Part shown: positions 18,969-28,800 of the stretch, one piece after another
Layout of the letters: the number at the start of each line of letters is the position of its first letter
Numbering within the stretch: position 1 is the first letter of the stretch
Assembly: GCF_017948595.1 (NCBI RefSeq)
Contig: NZ_JAGFBV010000002.1
Span: 186,001 to 250,000 of the forward strand
Source: Flavobacterium geliluteum
GTDB lineage: Bacteria > Bacteroidota > Bacteroidia > Flavobacteriales > Flavobacteriaceae
Reading direction: 5' to 3'
DNA length: 64,000 nt
Notes under the pieces: generated by a model
Seen by the model: the letters and a program-made list of their open reading frames with translations, nothing else
Told to the model about the DNA's origin: nothing
The model's database searches: none
Made by a program: the position numbers and the translations under genes

Positions 18969-20903
18969 TTACAAAACAGATATAATAAATTCGCTCCTTC
19001 TGTTCATCTGATGTTCTTCCTCGGTACATTTTACATTATCAGAGCACTTATTTACAAGTTGATTTTCTCCATAACCTTTGGCTATTAATCTGTTGGAAGC
19101 AATCCCGTTTTTTACGAGCCATTCCTTTGTTAGTCTAGCTCGTTTGTCTGATAAATTCTGGTTGTATTGAGCCGTTTGGCGGCTATCTGTATGTGAACGA
19201 ATATCTAATTGCATTTTTGGATATTGATTCAAGACATCTAATATTTTTTCAAGATCTAAAGCGGCTACTGTGCTTATAGTAGATTTATCGACCTCAAAAT
19301 AAATCATTTTTATACCAAAACATTTACCAAGATCATCACCAACCGTTACCACGCAATCTGCCTTTTCCATGAAAATGGGTAAATTCGTTTTTCCGTTTTG
19401 TTTCGAGATACTAACACTTTGTTCCTTGGTTGTATATTCCTCCTTTTCAACTCTTAGGACATACGTCATATTACATTCGACAGTAAAAGTATAATTGCCG
19501 TTTTGATCAGAATAAGTACTACTTACCGTCTTAAAATCAGCATCATACAAAGTCAGTTTTGTGTTTGGTAAAGCCTCGCCGGTTGCAACATCTTTTAGCA
19601 CTCCGCTTAATTCTTGGGAACAATCTAAACTTCTTGTTTCCAAAAATTGGTAAATATCATCAGAGCCTAGTCCGCCATCTTTATTTGATGAAAAAAAGCC
19701 TCTTCGGGATTTAGAATCGATGATGTAGGCAAAATCATCTTTAGGAGAATTTACATCGGCTCCAATATTCTGAATATTACTTATGCCTTTGTCGTCAATT
19801 TTGCCAAGAAATAAGTCCAATCCTCCAAGTCCAGGATGCCCGTCTGAAGCGAAATAGATTTCATTTTGATCGGTTACATAAGGAAAAGTCTCTTTTCCTT
19901 CGGTATTGATTCCATGTCCAAGATTTACAGGAGTACCAAAATTACCGCTGTTGTCTATACTCACTTTATAAATATCTGATTGACCAATAGTTCCCGGCAT
20001 ATCAGATGCAAAATACAATGTTTTTTCATCGGGACTTAATGCGGGATGCGCCGTACTGTAGTTGTCGCTACTAAACGGAACTTCTGTTACATTGACCCAT
20101 TTATTATTTTCAAGTGTAGCTCTGTATATTTTTACTAAAGTGTGTTTGTTTTCATCTTTTCCTTTTCTTCCATGAATGTAATTATTTCGAGTAAAATAAA
20201 CCGTTTTGCCATCTTTTGTAAAAGTGGGAGTCGACTCATGAAATTTTGTATTAATTTTTGATTTTACCTTTTTCGGTGTATTCAGATTAAAATCAGTATC
20301 AATATCCGATTGATATAAATTTGTAAAATATTCGCCAGTCCATTTGTGTTTTCGCTGCGTAAAATTTCCAGTATCTCTTGCAGAGGTAAAAACTATTTTA
20401 TCTAGATAAAAAGCAGTTCCGTAATCCGAATATGGGGTATTTATTTTTGAATTTTGGATGATATAACGACCAGAATTGGCTTTGATCTCCTCAAGATAAT
20501 TTCTATCTTCCTGATACAATTTTGATCGAGTATCATTTCCGGATTTTTGATTGAATAAATCAATCATTTGAGTCGATTTTTCTATATTTCCAATCGATTT
20601 TAAAGATTGAGCGTAACGATAATAATATTCTGGTTCTGCTTCACTATTCATTGCAAATAATTCCCCGTACCATTTTGCTGCCTTATCAAACTGAGAGTTG
20701 AAATAAAAAGAATTACCTAGCTTTTTAAACATACTTTCAGATTTATATCCTTTCTCCGCTATTCGTTCATAAGTTTTAATTGCATCTACATAAGCATAGT
20801 TATAGTAATTCTTATCAGACGAAGCTATTTTGCTTTGTTGTGCATACGTATTAAATGAAAAAGCACTAATTATTGTGACGTAAAGGAGTATATATTTTTT
20901 CAT
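18969..20903 (-). CDS. OmpA-family protein with TPR, PD40 and carboxypeptidase-regulatory domains (PorE-like)
   Basis: The 644-aa protein has a signal peptide (1-21), TPR-like helices (about 25-130), PD40/WD40-like repeats (about 195-430; LSPDEKTLYFASDMPG, IYFASDGHPGLGGLD, GFFSSNKDGGLGSDDIY), a CarboxypepD_reg-type domain (about 437-515) and an OmpA peptidoglycan-binding domain (about 535-644; IYFEVDKSTIS, IRSHTDSRQ, YNQNLSDKRARLT). This architecture is that of PorE-like proteins, which tether type IX secretion components to peptidoglycan. It lies 12 bp downstream of a PorP/SprF gene. A shorter paralogue at 33044-34846 pairs with the second PorP/SprF gene. Confidence 0.9.
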   Translation of the reverse strand: MKKYILLYVTIISAFSFNTYAQQSKIASSDKNYYNYAYVDAIKTYERIAEKGYKSESMFKKLGNSFYFNSQFDKAAKWYGELFAMNSEAEPEYYYRYAQSLKSIGNIEKSTQMIDLFNQKSGNDTRSKLYQEDRNYLEEIKANSGRYIIQNSKINTPYSDYGTAFYLDKIVFTSARDTGNFTQRKHKWTGEYFTNLYQSDIDTDFNLNTPKKVKSKINTKFHESTPTFTKDGKTVYFTRNNYIHGRKGKDENKHTLVKIYRATLENNKWVNVTEVPFSSDNYSTAHPALSPDEKTLYFASDMPGTIGQSDIYKVSIDNSGNFGTPVNLGHGINTEGKETFPYVTDQNEIYFASDGHPGLGGLDLFLGKIDDKGISNIQNIGADVNSPKDDFAYIIDSKSRRGFFSSNKDGGLGSDDIYQFLETRSLDCSQELSGVLKDVATGEALPNTKLTLYDADFKTVSSTYSDQNGNYTFTVECNMTYVLRVEKEEYTTKEQSVSISKQNGKTNLPIFMEKADCVVTVGDDLGKCFGIKMIYFEVDKSTISTVAALDLEKILDVLNQYPKMQLDIRSHTDSRQTAQYNQNLSDKRARLTKEWLVKNGIASNRLIAKGYGENQLVNKCSDNVKCTEEEHQMNRRSEFIISVL

Positions 20904-20915
20904 AATAAATATTTT

Positions 20916-21833
20916 TTAGAAAAAACGTGGAGTTGTCATTTTATTATTATTTTTAAATAATTCATAACGCAGGAAAATTTCATGTGATCCTGAATTATAG
21001 TTATTTAACTGAGTCGTTTCACGATCATAACCATAACCGATATACATTGCATCGTTGATTTGAAACCCTGCCATGGCGCTCAATGACGCATTCCATCTAT
21101 AAGCAGCTCCAACTACAAACTTGTCCATAAACATGAAATTGGCAGAAATATCTGCTTGAAAAGGTGCGCCTTCTACCATTTTTGCGAGTACAGCTGGTTT
21201 GAATTTGATAGAACCATAATCGTCCAGATTAAAAACTAGACCTCCCATAAGATAATAATTGATTTTATCCCTGTAGATTGCTACATCATTATCATTATAA
21301 CGATTAGTTTCAATAAAATTCGGCACTGATAAACCAATATAGGCCTTACTAGAATGCCAATAAACCCCTGCCCCTATGTTTGGAGAAAATTTGCTATCAA
21401 AGTCCTGAAACTGAATATCGCCCTGATTTTCAGGATTTAATTTATTAATGTCGAGATTAAATAAGTTCCCGGTTCCTTTTATACCAAAGGATAGTTTAAA
21501 ATCAGCAGAAGTTTGTACTGTATAGGAAAGATCTATAGAAAAATTATTCTCATTGGTTGGACCAATTTTATCATTGACTAATGAAATTCCTACTCCCAAA
21601 TTACTATTGTTTATTGGAGTATTTATAGAAAAACTAGTTGTTTCTGGTGCTCCGTCAAGCCCAACCCATTGCGTACAATATAAACCAAAAATACTTAAAG
21701 CTCCGCGTGAACCCGCATAGGCTGGATTAATATTTATAGTGTTGTACATATATTGTGTAAATTGAGCATCTTGCTGAGCGTGACTTACAATAGCTGTGAA
21801 GATCAAAACGAAAGAAAATAATTTTGTTCTCAT
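20916..21833 (-). CDS. PorP/SprF family type IX secretion outer-membrane protein
   Basis: The 305-aa protein has a signal peptide (1-19) and the family start QDAQFTQYMYNTININPAYAGSRG, then an outer-membrane beta-barrel pattern with GLYCTQWVGLDGAPETTSFS and a C-terminal SGSHEIFLRYELF. SprF-like proteins are needed for secretion or surface attachment of particular type-B CTD proteins, usually encoded next door. Here the upstream gene (21971-23215) has such a CTD. A paralogue is at 34860-35771. Confidence 0.92.
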   Translation of the reverse strand: MRTKLFSFVLIFTAIVSHAQQDAQFTQYMYNTININPAYAGSRGALSIFGLYCTQWVGLDGAPETTSFSINTPINNSNLGVGISLVNDKIGPTNENNFSIDLSYTVQTSADFKLSFGIKGTGNLFNLDINKLNPENQGDIQFQDFDSKFSPNIGAGVYWHSSKAYIGLSVPNFIETNRYNDNDVAIYRDKINYYLMGGLVFNLDDYGSIKFKPAVLAKMVEGAPFQADISANFMFMDKFVVGAAYRWNASLSAMAGFQINDAMYIGYGYDRETTQLNNYNSGSHEIFLRYELFKNNNKMTTPRFF

Positions 21834-21890
21834 AATAGATATTTATTATTTTATTGAAGCTAGTTGAGTCAAATAATAAGAAAAGCCAAT

Positions 21891-21915
21891 CTAAAAACAG
21901 CACTTTATTGTTTTA
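21891..21915 (-). terminator. Weak hairpin between the type-B CTD gene and porP/sprF
   Basis: CTAAAAACA and TGTTTTAG form a short stem with a 9-nt loop; on the minus strand the right arm runs into TTTTTAG. It lies in the 137-bp gap and could reduce transcription into the porP-like gene. It is a weak structure and could be chance in AT-rich DNA. Confidence 0.3.
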
Positions 21916-21970
21916 GCATAATTCAAAGCTGTTATTAAATTTACTATTTTTTTTACTCCACTATTTTAAT

Positions 21971-23215
21971 CTATTGTTTGTTAATATATAGATACCCTGA
22001 TTTTTCAATCATTCTGCTTCCTGTATTGTATTTCAAAATATAAAAGTAAGTTCCTGCAGGAAGTCCTTCCCCTCTATCGATAGTTGTTCGCCCATCAGAA
22101 TATCCTCTAAACATTACATCGCTTTCATTATATGAATTTGCCGCAAATACCCTTATTCCCCAACGATTGTATATTTCAACTCTATTATCTGGGTATTTAT
22201 CAATTCCTTTAATATAAAAACGATCATTGACGCCGTCTGCGTTAAGAGACAGCGCATTATAGATAATTAAATCACTTTCTACGACAGGTACCTTTTTAAC
22301 AAGTGCTATTGTAAAAAGACCATATCCGGAAACTTGTGCCGTAATTAATTTAGAATAACTTTCTCCAACGGAAGCATCACTGACTATTCCTTTTTCATTG
22401 ATCCATTTTGATTGTATGTCATCCCAACGCACAATAGCCAGTTCTGTTTCCGCAGTTTCTGAAAAAAATAAAGATGGTGTTGTATTTGTATCTAAAGTGA
22501 TACTTAAAACAATCTTTTCGCTCCCCTGCTCTTGTATTACACTCCAGTATTCAACCTCATCAGTAGACAAAATTGTATCCTCCTTGTTGGTATAAGGATG
22601 AAGACTACCTGTATTTTCATGAAAATATTGAGTTGTGTAGGCGTTACTACTATTGGTGCCTGTTCCATTATAAGAAGGTCTAAAGAATACATTATCTCCA
22701 ACAGGAAATTCAAATATTTCACTTCCTATTTTTTCTACTTTACCGTCTACAAAGCTCAAATCACTAACATTAGAGTGAAAAGCATTTTCATTAAAAATCA
22801 TTTTACCGTTAAAACTGGCAGCATCAACAATCCCAGTGTTAAACTCTGCCTGATTACCAATTGCGATTGTTGTAGCTAAATGAATGGGAATTAATGAGGT
22901 TTTATTATCAAAAACAATATTCTGGAAATGCGAAATTTGTGTTCCCTCTATTAACTGTTGCTGCAAACCAATAAAAAAGGTTTTACCGTTACTCGAATTA
23001 CTATAAGTTGTTAATCCGTCGTTTTTAAAATTTGCATAAACAATGCAATTCCCATCATTTAAAAAATCTCCAGTTGCTGTATTATTAAAATCAAATAATG
23101 TTACAAACTGTGTATTAGGTGCAATAGATAAATCTCCAATATTGACTGTTTGCGCAGCAACTTCACCCATCAGAAAAAGTAATAATACAACTATTTTTAT
23201 ATAAATTTTGTCCAT
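21971..23215 (-). CDS. Secreted protein with type-B (CHU_C) T9SS C-terminal domain
   Basis: The 414-aa protein has a signal peptide (1-21) and a beta-rich body without recognisable catalytic motifs. The C-terminal region (about 320-414) is the gliding-motility-associated CHU_C domain: YNALSLNADGVNDRFYIKGI, VEIYNRWGIRVF and GTYFYILKYN with a final GYLYINK. It should be secreted by T9SS and held at the surface with help from the adjacent PorP/SprF protein. It lies 108 bp downstream of the 823-codon Ig-like gene, with a terminator-like hairpin between. The body's function is unknown. Confidence 0.85.
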   Translation of the reverse strand: MDKIYIKIVVLLLFLMGEVAAQTVNIGDLSIAPNTQFVTLFDFNNTATGDFLNDGNCIVYANFKNDGLTTYSNSSNGKTFFIGLQQQLIEGTQISHFQNIVFDNKTSLIPIHLATTIAIGNQAEFNTGIVDAASFNGKMIFNENAFHSNVSDLSFVDGKVEKIGSEIFEFPVGDNVFFRPSYNGTGTNSSNAYTTQYFHENTGSLHPYTNKEDTILSTDEVEYWSVIQEQGSEKIVLSITLDTNTTPSLFFSETAETELAIVRWDDIQSKWINEKGIVSDASVGESYSKLITAQVSGYGLFTIALVKKVPVVESDLIIYNALSLNADGVNDRFYIKGIDKYPDNRVEIYNRWGIRVFAANSYNESDVMFRGYSDGRTTIDRGEGLPAGTYFYILKYNTGSRMIEKSGYLYINKQ

Positions 23216-23270
23216 GTTTTTTAATTAAAATAAATCTATAAGACATTAATAAAAATCATCTAGTTTATTA

Positions 23271-23311
23271 AAACACCTCGATTATGAAGCTCATAAAAGA
23301 GGTGCTTTTTT
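23271..23311 (-). terminator. Terminator after the Ig-like repeat gene
   Basis: AACACCTC (23272-23279) pairs with GAGGTGCTT (23299-23307), and the minus-strand transcript continues GTGTTTTAATAAA. It lies just beyond the stop at 23324, before the CHU_C gene, whose own promoter would then be in the short gap. Confidence 0.65.
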
Positions 23312-23323
23312 ATTTAACTATTT

Positions 23324-25729
23324 TTAAGGAATAACATAAGCAGAGTTTATGTTTGCTTGTACATATTTAATTGCCCATGCCATGGTATTAGCATACATAA
23401 TACTATTGTATACCGTAATCCCGGAATCATACGCTTTTGTTAAGGGTAATCCTGTCGAACTCATTTTTGCTGGATAAATAGTCGTTGCGGCATTTGTTGC
23501 ATCACCTGCTGTCCATCCCGAATCACCCACATAGATATATCCTAAAGTAGTATGTTTAAAAGAAAATATTCTCGTTGCATTACCATTTTGAGTAGATAAA
23601 CTAGTCACATTTGCAGGTAAACCAGTTGCGTAATAAGAGATATTTACATCTGAACCTAAATTGAATCCTTTTATATCTCCAAATGGCCCTTCCAAAATTG
23701 AATCAGAAATATTCAAAATTGGATTTGTATAAGTAGTTCCCGTTGAAGCGATAGCGACTGTTGTAGAACCACAAATAGTATTAACTAAATTCACAACATT
23801 TGCGGCATCATTTTCTTGAGAATGAATAAGAACCCCTTTCTTGTTTTTAACAAAATTATTCAGAACCGTAATAGTAGCTGCATCTGGAGTATAATTATAA
23901 CCGATCACAACAATATCAATATTGTTGGTGTTAATTAAATTTCGTAATGCAGTGCCATAACTATATGCTCCATCAAATATCGTGATACCTTGTACAGGAA
24001 AAGTACCTGTAGCACTAAAGTTTGCTGTTGAGGCCAATATTGCTCGAGAAGAATTTGCTGCACCTGAGGATCCTGGCTGATAAACACCGCCTCCAAGCCC
24101 CAATATCCTCATAGTACGAAAAATAAAAGTGATGCTTTTATTACAAGCTGTAGCTCCATTGGTACTATTTGCTGAAACTGCATAAGAAAAAATCCCTCCA
24201 GATACTGGCGTACCAGTTGCCGTCATGACTACATTTTGAGCACCTGTTGCCGTAAATGTTCCTGTTGCTGCGAAACTAACTCCATTTACTGAATTTGTTG
24301 TAATGGTATAAGCTCCAACATAAGTTACATTAACAGGAACAGTCATCGTATTTGTTGCAGTCATTGCTATTCCCGGAGCATAGCTGCCACTCGTCGTAAT
24401 TCCTGCACAATTTGTTGTATAGGTTACAGGTTGTGGAGCGATAGTTACATTGAGAGAACACGTTGCTGATGCACCCGGAGCTCCAGAAACTGTTAGAATC
24501 GTTGTTCCGGCAGATGAGGGCATTCCTGTACCAGTTAACGTTACGTTTTGGAGCCCTAAAGTTGATAAATTGACTAATCCAGAAGTAAATGAGATTCCAT
24601 TTGCTGTAGTAGTTGTAATAGTAGTTTGACCCGTTGCGGTCACATTAATCGGGAGCGTTATAGTATTTGAAGCAGACAGTGCAACATCTTGCATATATAC
24701 TCCATTTTGAGTTGCTGTAGCACAATCAATTGTGTAAGCTACTGTAGAAACAGTTACAGGAATACCTGTGCAAGAACCCGTTGCTGTTGTGCTGGCATTA
24801 GAAGAAAGATTAAAACTATTTGTACCAGATGCGACTGGTGTGCCAGTCCCTAATAATTCGACACTTTGATTAGGTGTTGTATTATTAAATGTTCCTGTCC
24901 CACTAAAGGAATATCCATTTACGGTGTTAGTAGTCATACTCCAAAAACCAATAGTTGTGGGATTTACAGTTAATGTAATTTTATTTGAAGATGTCAAAGG
25001 AATTCCTATAAAATAGTCTCCTAATGGACTTATACTTCCACAATTTATTACAAAATCAACACTCGCTTTTTCTACAAAAATATTTGGCACACAAGAACTA
25101 TCCACTCCGTTTAGCGAAATATTTACAGGATCTCCTGGATCTCCAATAGTATAGCCATTATTAGGTGTACCTGTACCGGGTAAATTCAAAATATAAGAAC
25201 CTGCACTTGGAAAAGTACCATTCGTATTAAAATAATATCCATTTGTTGTGGTCGCAGAAACCGAATAAACTCCTGGCTGTGTGACTGTGACCGGAATGGA
25301 TAAATAATTTGATAAATTCAAAGAAACACCTTGTTTAAAATTTCCAGATGCTGCTACTTGGGTACATTGTGTTAGAGAAATATCAAAAATCGCCGGAGGT
25401 AATGTCCCGCAAATACTTAACCATATATTTTGTATTTGACTCCAATAATCAAAGCATCCAGTAGTCAAATTATACAGTAATAATCCATCTGTCAAATTAG
25501 CTGGCGGAATAGCATCTCTTTGAGCCGTTGTTAATCTCGAAGTTAACATTCCTTTATTGTTACTCTCTAATTCAAATATGGCTCCCGCCTTCGCTTTTTC
25601 AGCCCCTGTACTTACTGTTCCGTCTTTTATTTTAGTATTATTTACTTGCGCAAAAATCGAAGAGAAACTGAATAAACTAAATACTATTAGAAATAGTTTT
25701 TTTTGTATTTTATGTATTTTTATTTTCAT
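23324..25729 (-). CDS. Large secreted protein: four Ig-like repeats plus a GATase/ThuA-like C-terminal domain
   Basis: The protein has 801 aa from the ATG at 25729; 22 codons upstream are also open but precede the signal peptide (MKIKIHKIQKKLFLIVFSL...FAQ). Residues about 25-110 resemble the N-terminal module of Flavobacterium surface proteins (GAIFELESNNKGMLTSRLT, LLLYNLTTGCFDYW). Four roughly 95-aa beta-sandwich repeats follow, each starting with Cys and containing TVNGxSFxxxGTF and TGTPV. The last 250 residues look like a Rossmann-type fold (MRILGLGGGVYQPG, NIDIVVIGYNYTPD, KGVLIHSQEN) reminiscent of glutamine-amidotransferase/ThuA proteins, which is inference. No CHU_C or type-A sorting tail was recognised. 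Confidence 0.75.
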   Translation of the reverse strand: MKIKIHKIQKKLFLIVFSLFSFSSIFAQVNNTKIKDGTVSTGAEKAKAGAIFELESNNKGMLTSRLTTAQRDAIPPANLTDGLLLYNLTTGCFDYWSQIQNIWLSICGTLPPAIFDISLTQCTQVAASGNFKQGVSLNLSNYLSIPVTVTQPGVYSVSATTTNGYYFNTNGTFPSAGSYILNLPGTGTPNNGYTIGDPGDPVNISLNGVDSSCVPNIFVEKASVDFVINCGSISPLGDYFIGIPLTSSNKITLTVNPTTIGFWSMTTNTVNGYSFSGTGTFNNTTPNQSVELLGTGTPVASGTNSFNLSSNASTTATGSCTGIPVTVSTVAYTIDCATATQNGVYMQDVALSASNTITLPINVTATGQTTITTTTANGISFTSGLVNLSTLGLQNVTLTGTGMPSSAGTTILTVSGAPGASATCSLNVTIAPQPVTYTTNCAGITTSGSYAPGIAMTATNTMTVPVNVTYVGAYTITTNSVNGVSFAATGTFTATGAQNVVMTATGTPVSGGIFSYAVSANSTNGATACNKSITFIFRTMRILGLGGGVYQPGSSGAANSSRAILASTANFSATGTFPVQGITIFDGAYSYGTALRNLINTNNIDIVVIGYNYTPDAATITVLNNFVKNKKGVLIHSQENDAANVVNLVNTICGSTTVAIASTGTTYTNPILNISDSILEGPFGDIKGFNLGSDVNISYYATGLPANVTSLSTQNGNATRIFSFKHTTLGYIYVGDSGWTAGDATNAATTIYPAKMSSTGLPLTKAYDSGITVYNSIMYANTMAWAIKYVQANINSAYVIP

Positions 25730-25811
25730 AATCGTGCTATTTAAATCTAGAATAATATGAATTGTTCCTAAGAATTTCAAGTTGTGAATACTCAAAATCC
25801 AGTAATTGTTT

Positions 25812-28800
25812 TTACTTCTTTTGTTCTACTATTAATTTTTCTAGTTTCTCAAGACGCTGATTCAGTGAGTTAGAAGCTTCTTTTAATTCTTTAATTTCTT
25901 TATTTTTTTCTTCAATTTTTTTACTTTGAATTTCGTTTATTTTGTTCTGCTCGATAATATGCAGATAAAGTTCTTCTGTCTTTTCTAATAATTGAACTGA
26001 TAATTCGGATATATTAAATGAATAGCCTTCTTTTGTCTTAACTAATTCTTTGATAGACGTTATTCCAGGAAGATGATTGTTCTCTTTAATAAATTTCTCC
26101 GTTTCTGATAAAGGTTTGAATTTGTAATCCTTCTTAATATTTGAAAATCCATTAAAATAATCCTCAAATACATAATCTGCATAGTAACTGTTTACGGTAG
26201 TTATTGCGCCGTTAACTCTTAGTTTTTCATTAATAGCAGCAGATGGAGATGTATAACCAATTCCTACCCATCCATTTGTATAAATATCCTCTGTATTTAA
26301 AGTAGCGCCAATATTAGTTGTTGTACTAAACCAAGGTTCTTTTACAAGAACACCAAGATTCAGTTGATGTAATTGTGTGTCTTCGTCAGTATAATCTAAT
26401 GTTCCAGCTGTTGTATTGACTTCCAATTTGGTTAATGTCTCAGCATCTCCAATTAAATCAATCATTTTAAATTCTGATGAAATGCCCTTTTCATCTTTAT
26501 AAATTAATGACTGATTGGCACCATCATAGACTAATGAGGTCAAGGTTTCTACTCCTTTGACTAAAATTTCTAAATCTATAGGATTAGGTGTATTTGTTTC
26601 ATCAGTGTAAGTCAGAGTATGTAAATCAAATACTTGTCCAAGCGGATCAGTACTTTGCGTTACAACGTCTCTCAGAGACGTAACAGTCTCTTTAATATCA
26701 ACGGGAACTCCTCCTGCTTCATTGGTATAATTCGCAATAGTATTTCCTGCTGTCACAACTGGTACTATTGTCGTCAGCGTTTCATTGGCCTTGATAACAG
26801 CATTATCAATAAATCCACCTCCATCGGTTCCCACGCCGATAAGGTTGCCAGCAGAGGTGCTCACTACTTGCGAGGTTACTGCTGTGCCTGCTTCATTGGT
26901 ATACGTGATCGCTCCTGTGCTAGTGTTTTGTGCCTGAGTTGTTAGTGTTTCATTGGCTTTAATAACTGCATTATCAATAAAACCACCTCCATCGGTTCCA
27001 ACACCAATAAGGTTGCCAGCAGACGCACTCACAACTTGCGAAGTCACTGCCGTGCCTGCTTCATTGGTATAGGTGATGGCTCCTGTGCTAGTGTTTTGTG
27101 CCTGAGTTGTTAGTGTTTCATTGGCTTTGATAACTGCATTATCAATGAAACCTCCTCCATCGGTTCCCACGCCGATAAGGTTGCCAGCAGACGTACTCAC
27201 TACTTGCGAAGTCACTGCCGTTACTTCTTCATTGGTGTACGTGATCGCTCCTGTGCTCGTGTTTTGTGCCTGAGTCGTTAGTGTTTCATTGGCTTTGATA
27301 ACTGCATTATCAATAAATCCACCTCCATCGGTTCCAACACCAATAAGGTTGCCAGCAGAAGCACTCACGACTTGTGAAGTTACTCCCGTGCCTGCTTCAT
27401 TGGTATACGTGATCGCTCCTGTGCTCGTATTTTGAACTTGGGTCGTTAGTGTTTCATTGGCTTTGATAACTGCATTATCAATAAAACCTCCTCCATCGGT
27501 TCCCACTCCGATAAGGTTGCCAGCAGAGGCGCTCACTACTTGCGAAGTCACTGTCGTTCCTGCTTCATTGGTATAGGTGATGGCTCCTGTGCTAGTGTTT
27601 TGTGCCTGAGTTGTTAGTGTTTCATTGGCTTTGATAACTGCATTATCAATAAATCCACCTCCATCGGTACCCACGCCGATAAGGTTGCCAGCAGACGTAC
27701 TCACTACTTGCGAAGTCACTGCCGTTCCTGCTTCATTGGTGTACGTGATCGCTCCTGTGATAGTGTTTTGTGCCTGAGTCGTTAGTGTTTCATTGGCTTT
27801 GATAACTGCATTATCAATAAATCCACCTCCATCGGTTCCAACGCCGATAAGGTTGCCAGCAGACGCACTCACAACTTGCGAAGTCACTGCCGTTCCTGCT
27901 TCATTGGTATACGTGATCGCTCCTGTGCTAGTGTTTTGTGCCTGAGTTGTTAGTGTTTCATTAGCTTTGATAACTGCATTATCAATGAAACCTCCTCCAT
28001 CGGTTCCAACTCCGATAAGGTTGCCAGCAGAGGTACTTACTACTTGTGAAGTTACTGCTGTGCCTGCTTCATTGGTGTACGTAATCGCTCCAGTGATAGT
28101 GTTTTGAGCTTGGGTCGTTAATGTTTCATTGGCTTTGATAACTGCATTATCAATAAATCCACCTCCATCGGTTCCCACGCCGATAAGGTTACCAGCAGAG
28201 GCGCTCACTACTTGCGAGGTTACTGCCGTGCCTGCTTCATTGGTATAGGTAATGGCTCCTGTACTCGTATTTTGAGCTTGGGTCGTTAGTGTTTCATTGG
28301 CTTTGATAACTGCATTATCGATAAATCCTCCTCCATCGGTTCCAACACCAATAAGGTTACCAGCAGTTGCACTCACAACTTGCGAAGTCACTGCCGTGCC
28401 TGCTTCATTGGTATAGGTGATCGCTCCAGTGCTCGTATTTTGAGCTTGGGTCGTTAATGTTTCATTGGCTTTAATAACTGCATTATCAATAAATCCTCCT
28501 CCATCGGTTCCAACTCCGATAAGGTTGCCAGCAGAGGTACTTACTACTTGTGAAGTTACTGCTGTGCCTGCTTCATTGGTGTACGTAATCGCTCCAGTGA
28601 TAGTGTTTTGAGCTTGGGTCGTTAATGTTTCATTGGCTTTGATAACTGCATTATCAATAAATCCACCTCCATCGGTTCCCACGCCGATAAGGTTACCAGC
28701 AGAGGCGCTCACTACTTGCGAGGTTACTGCCGTGCCTGCTTCATTGGTATAGGTAATGGCTCCTGTACTCGTATTTTGAGCTTGGGTCGTTAGTGTTTCA

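Noticed and set aside
26634..26945. 103-aa plus-strand ORF over the 168-bp repeats
   Set aside because: Antisense shadow of the repeat gene.
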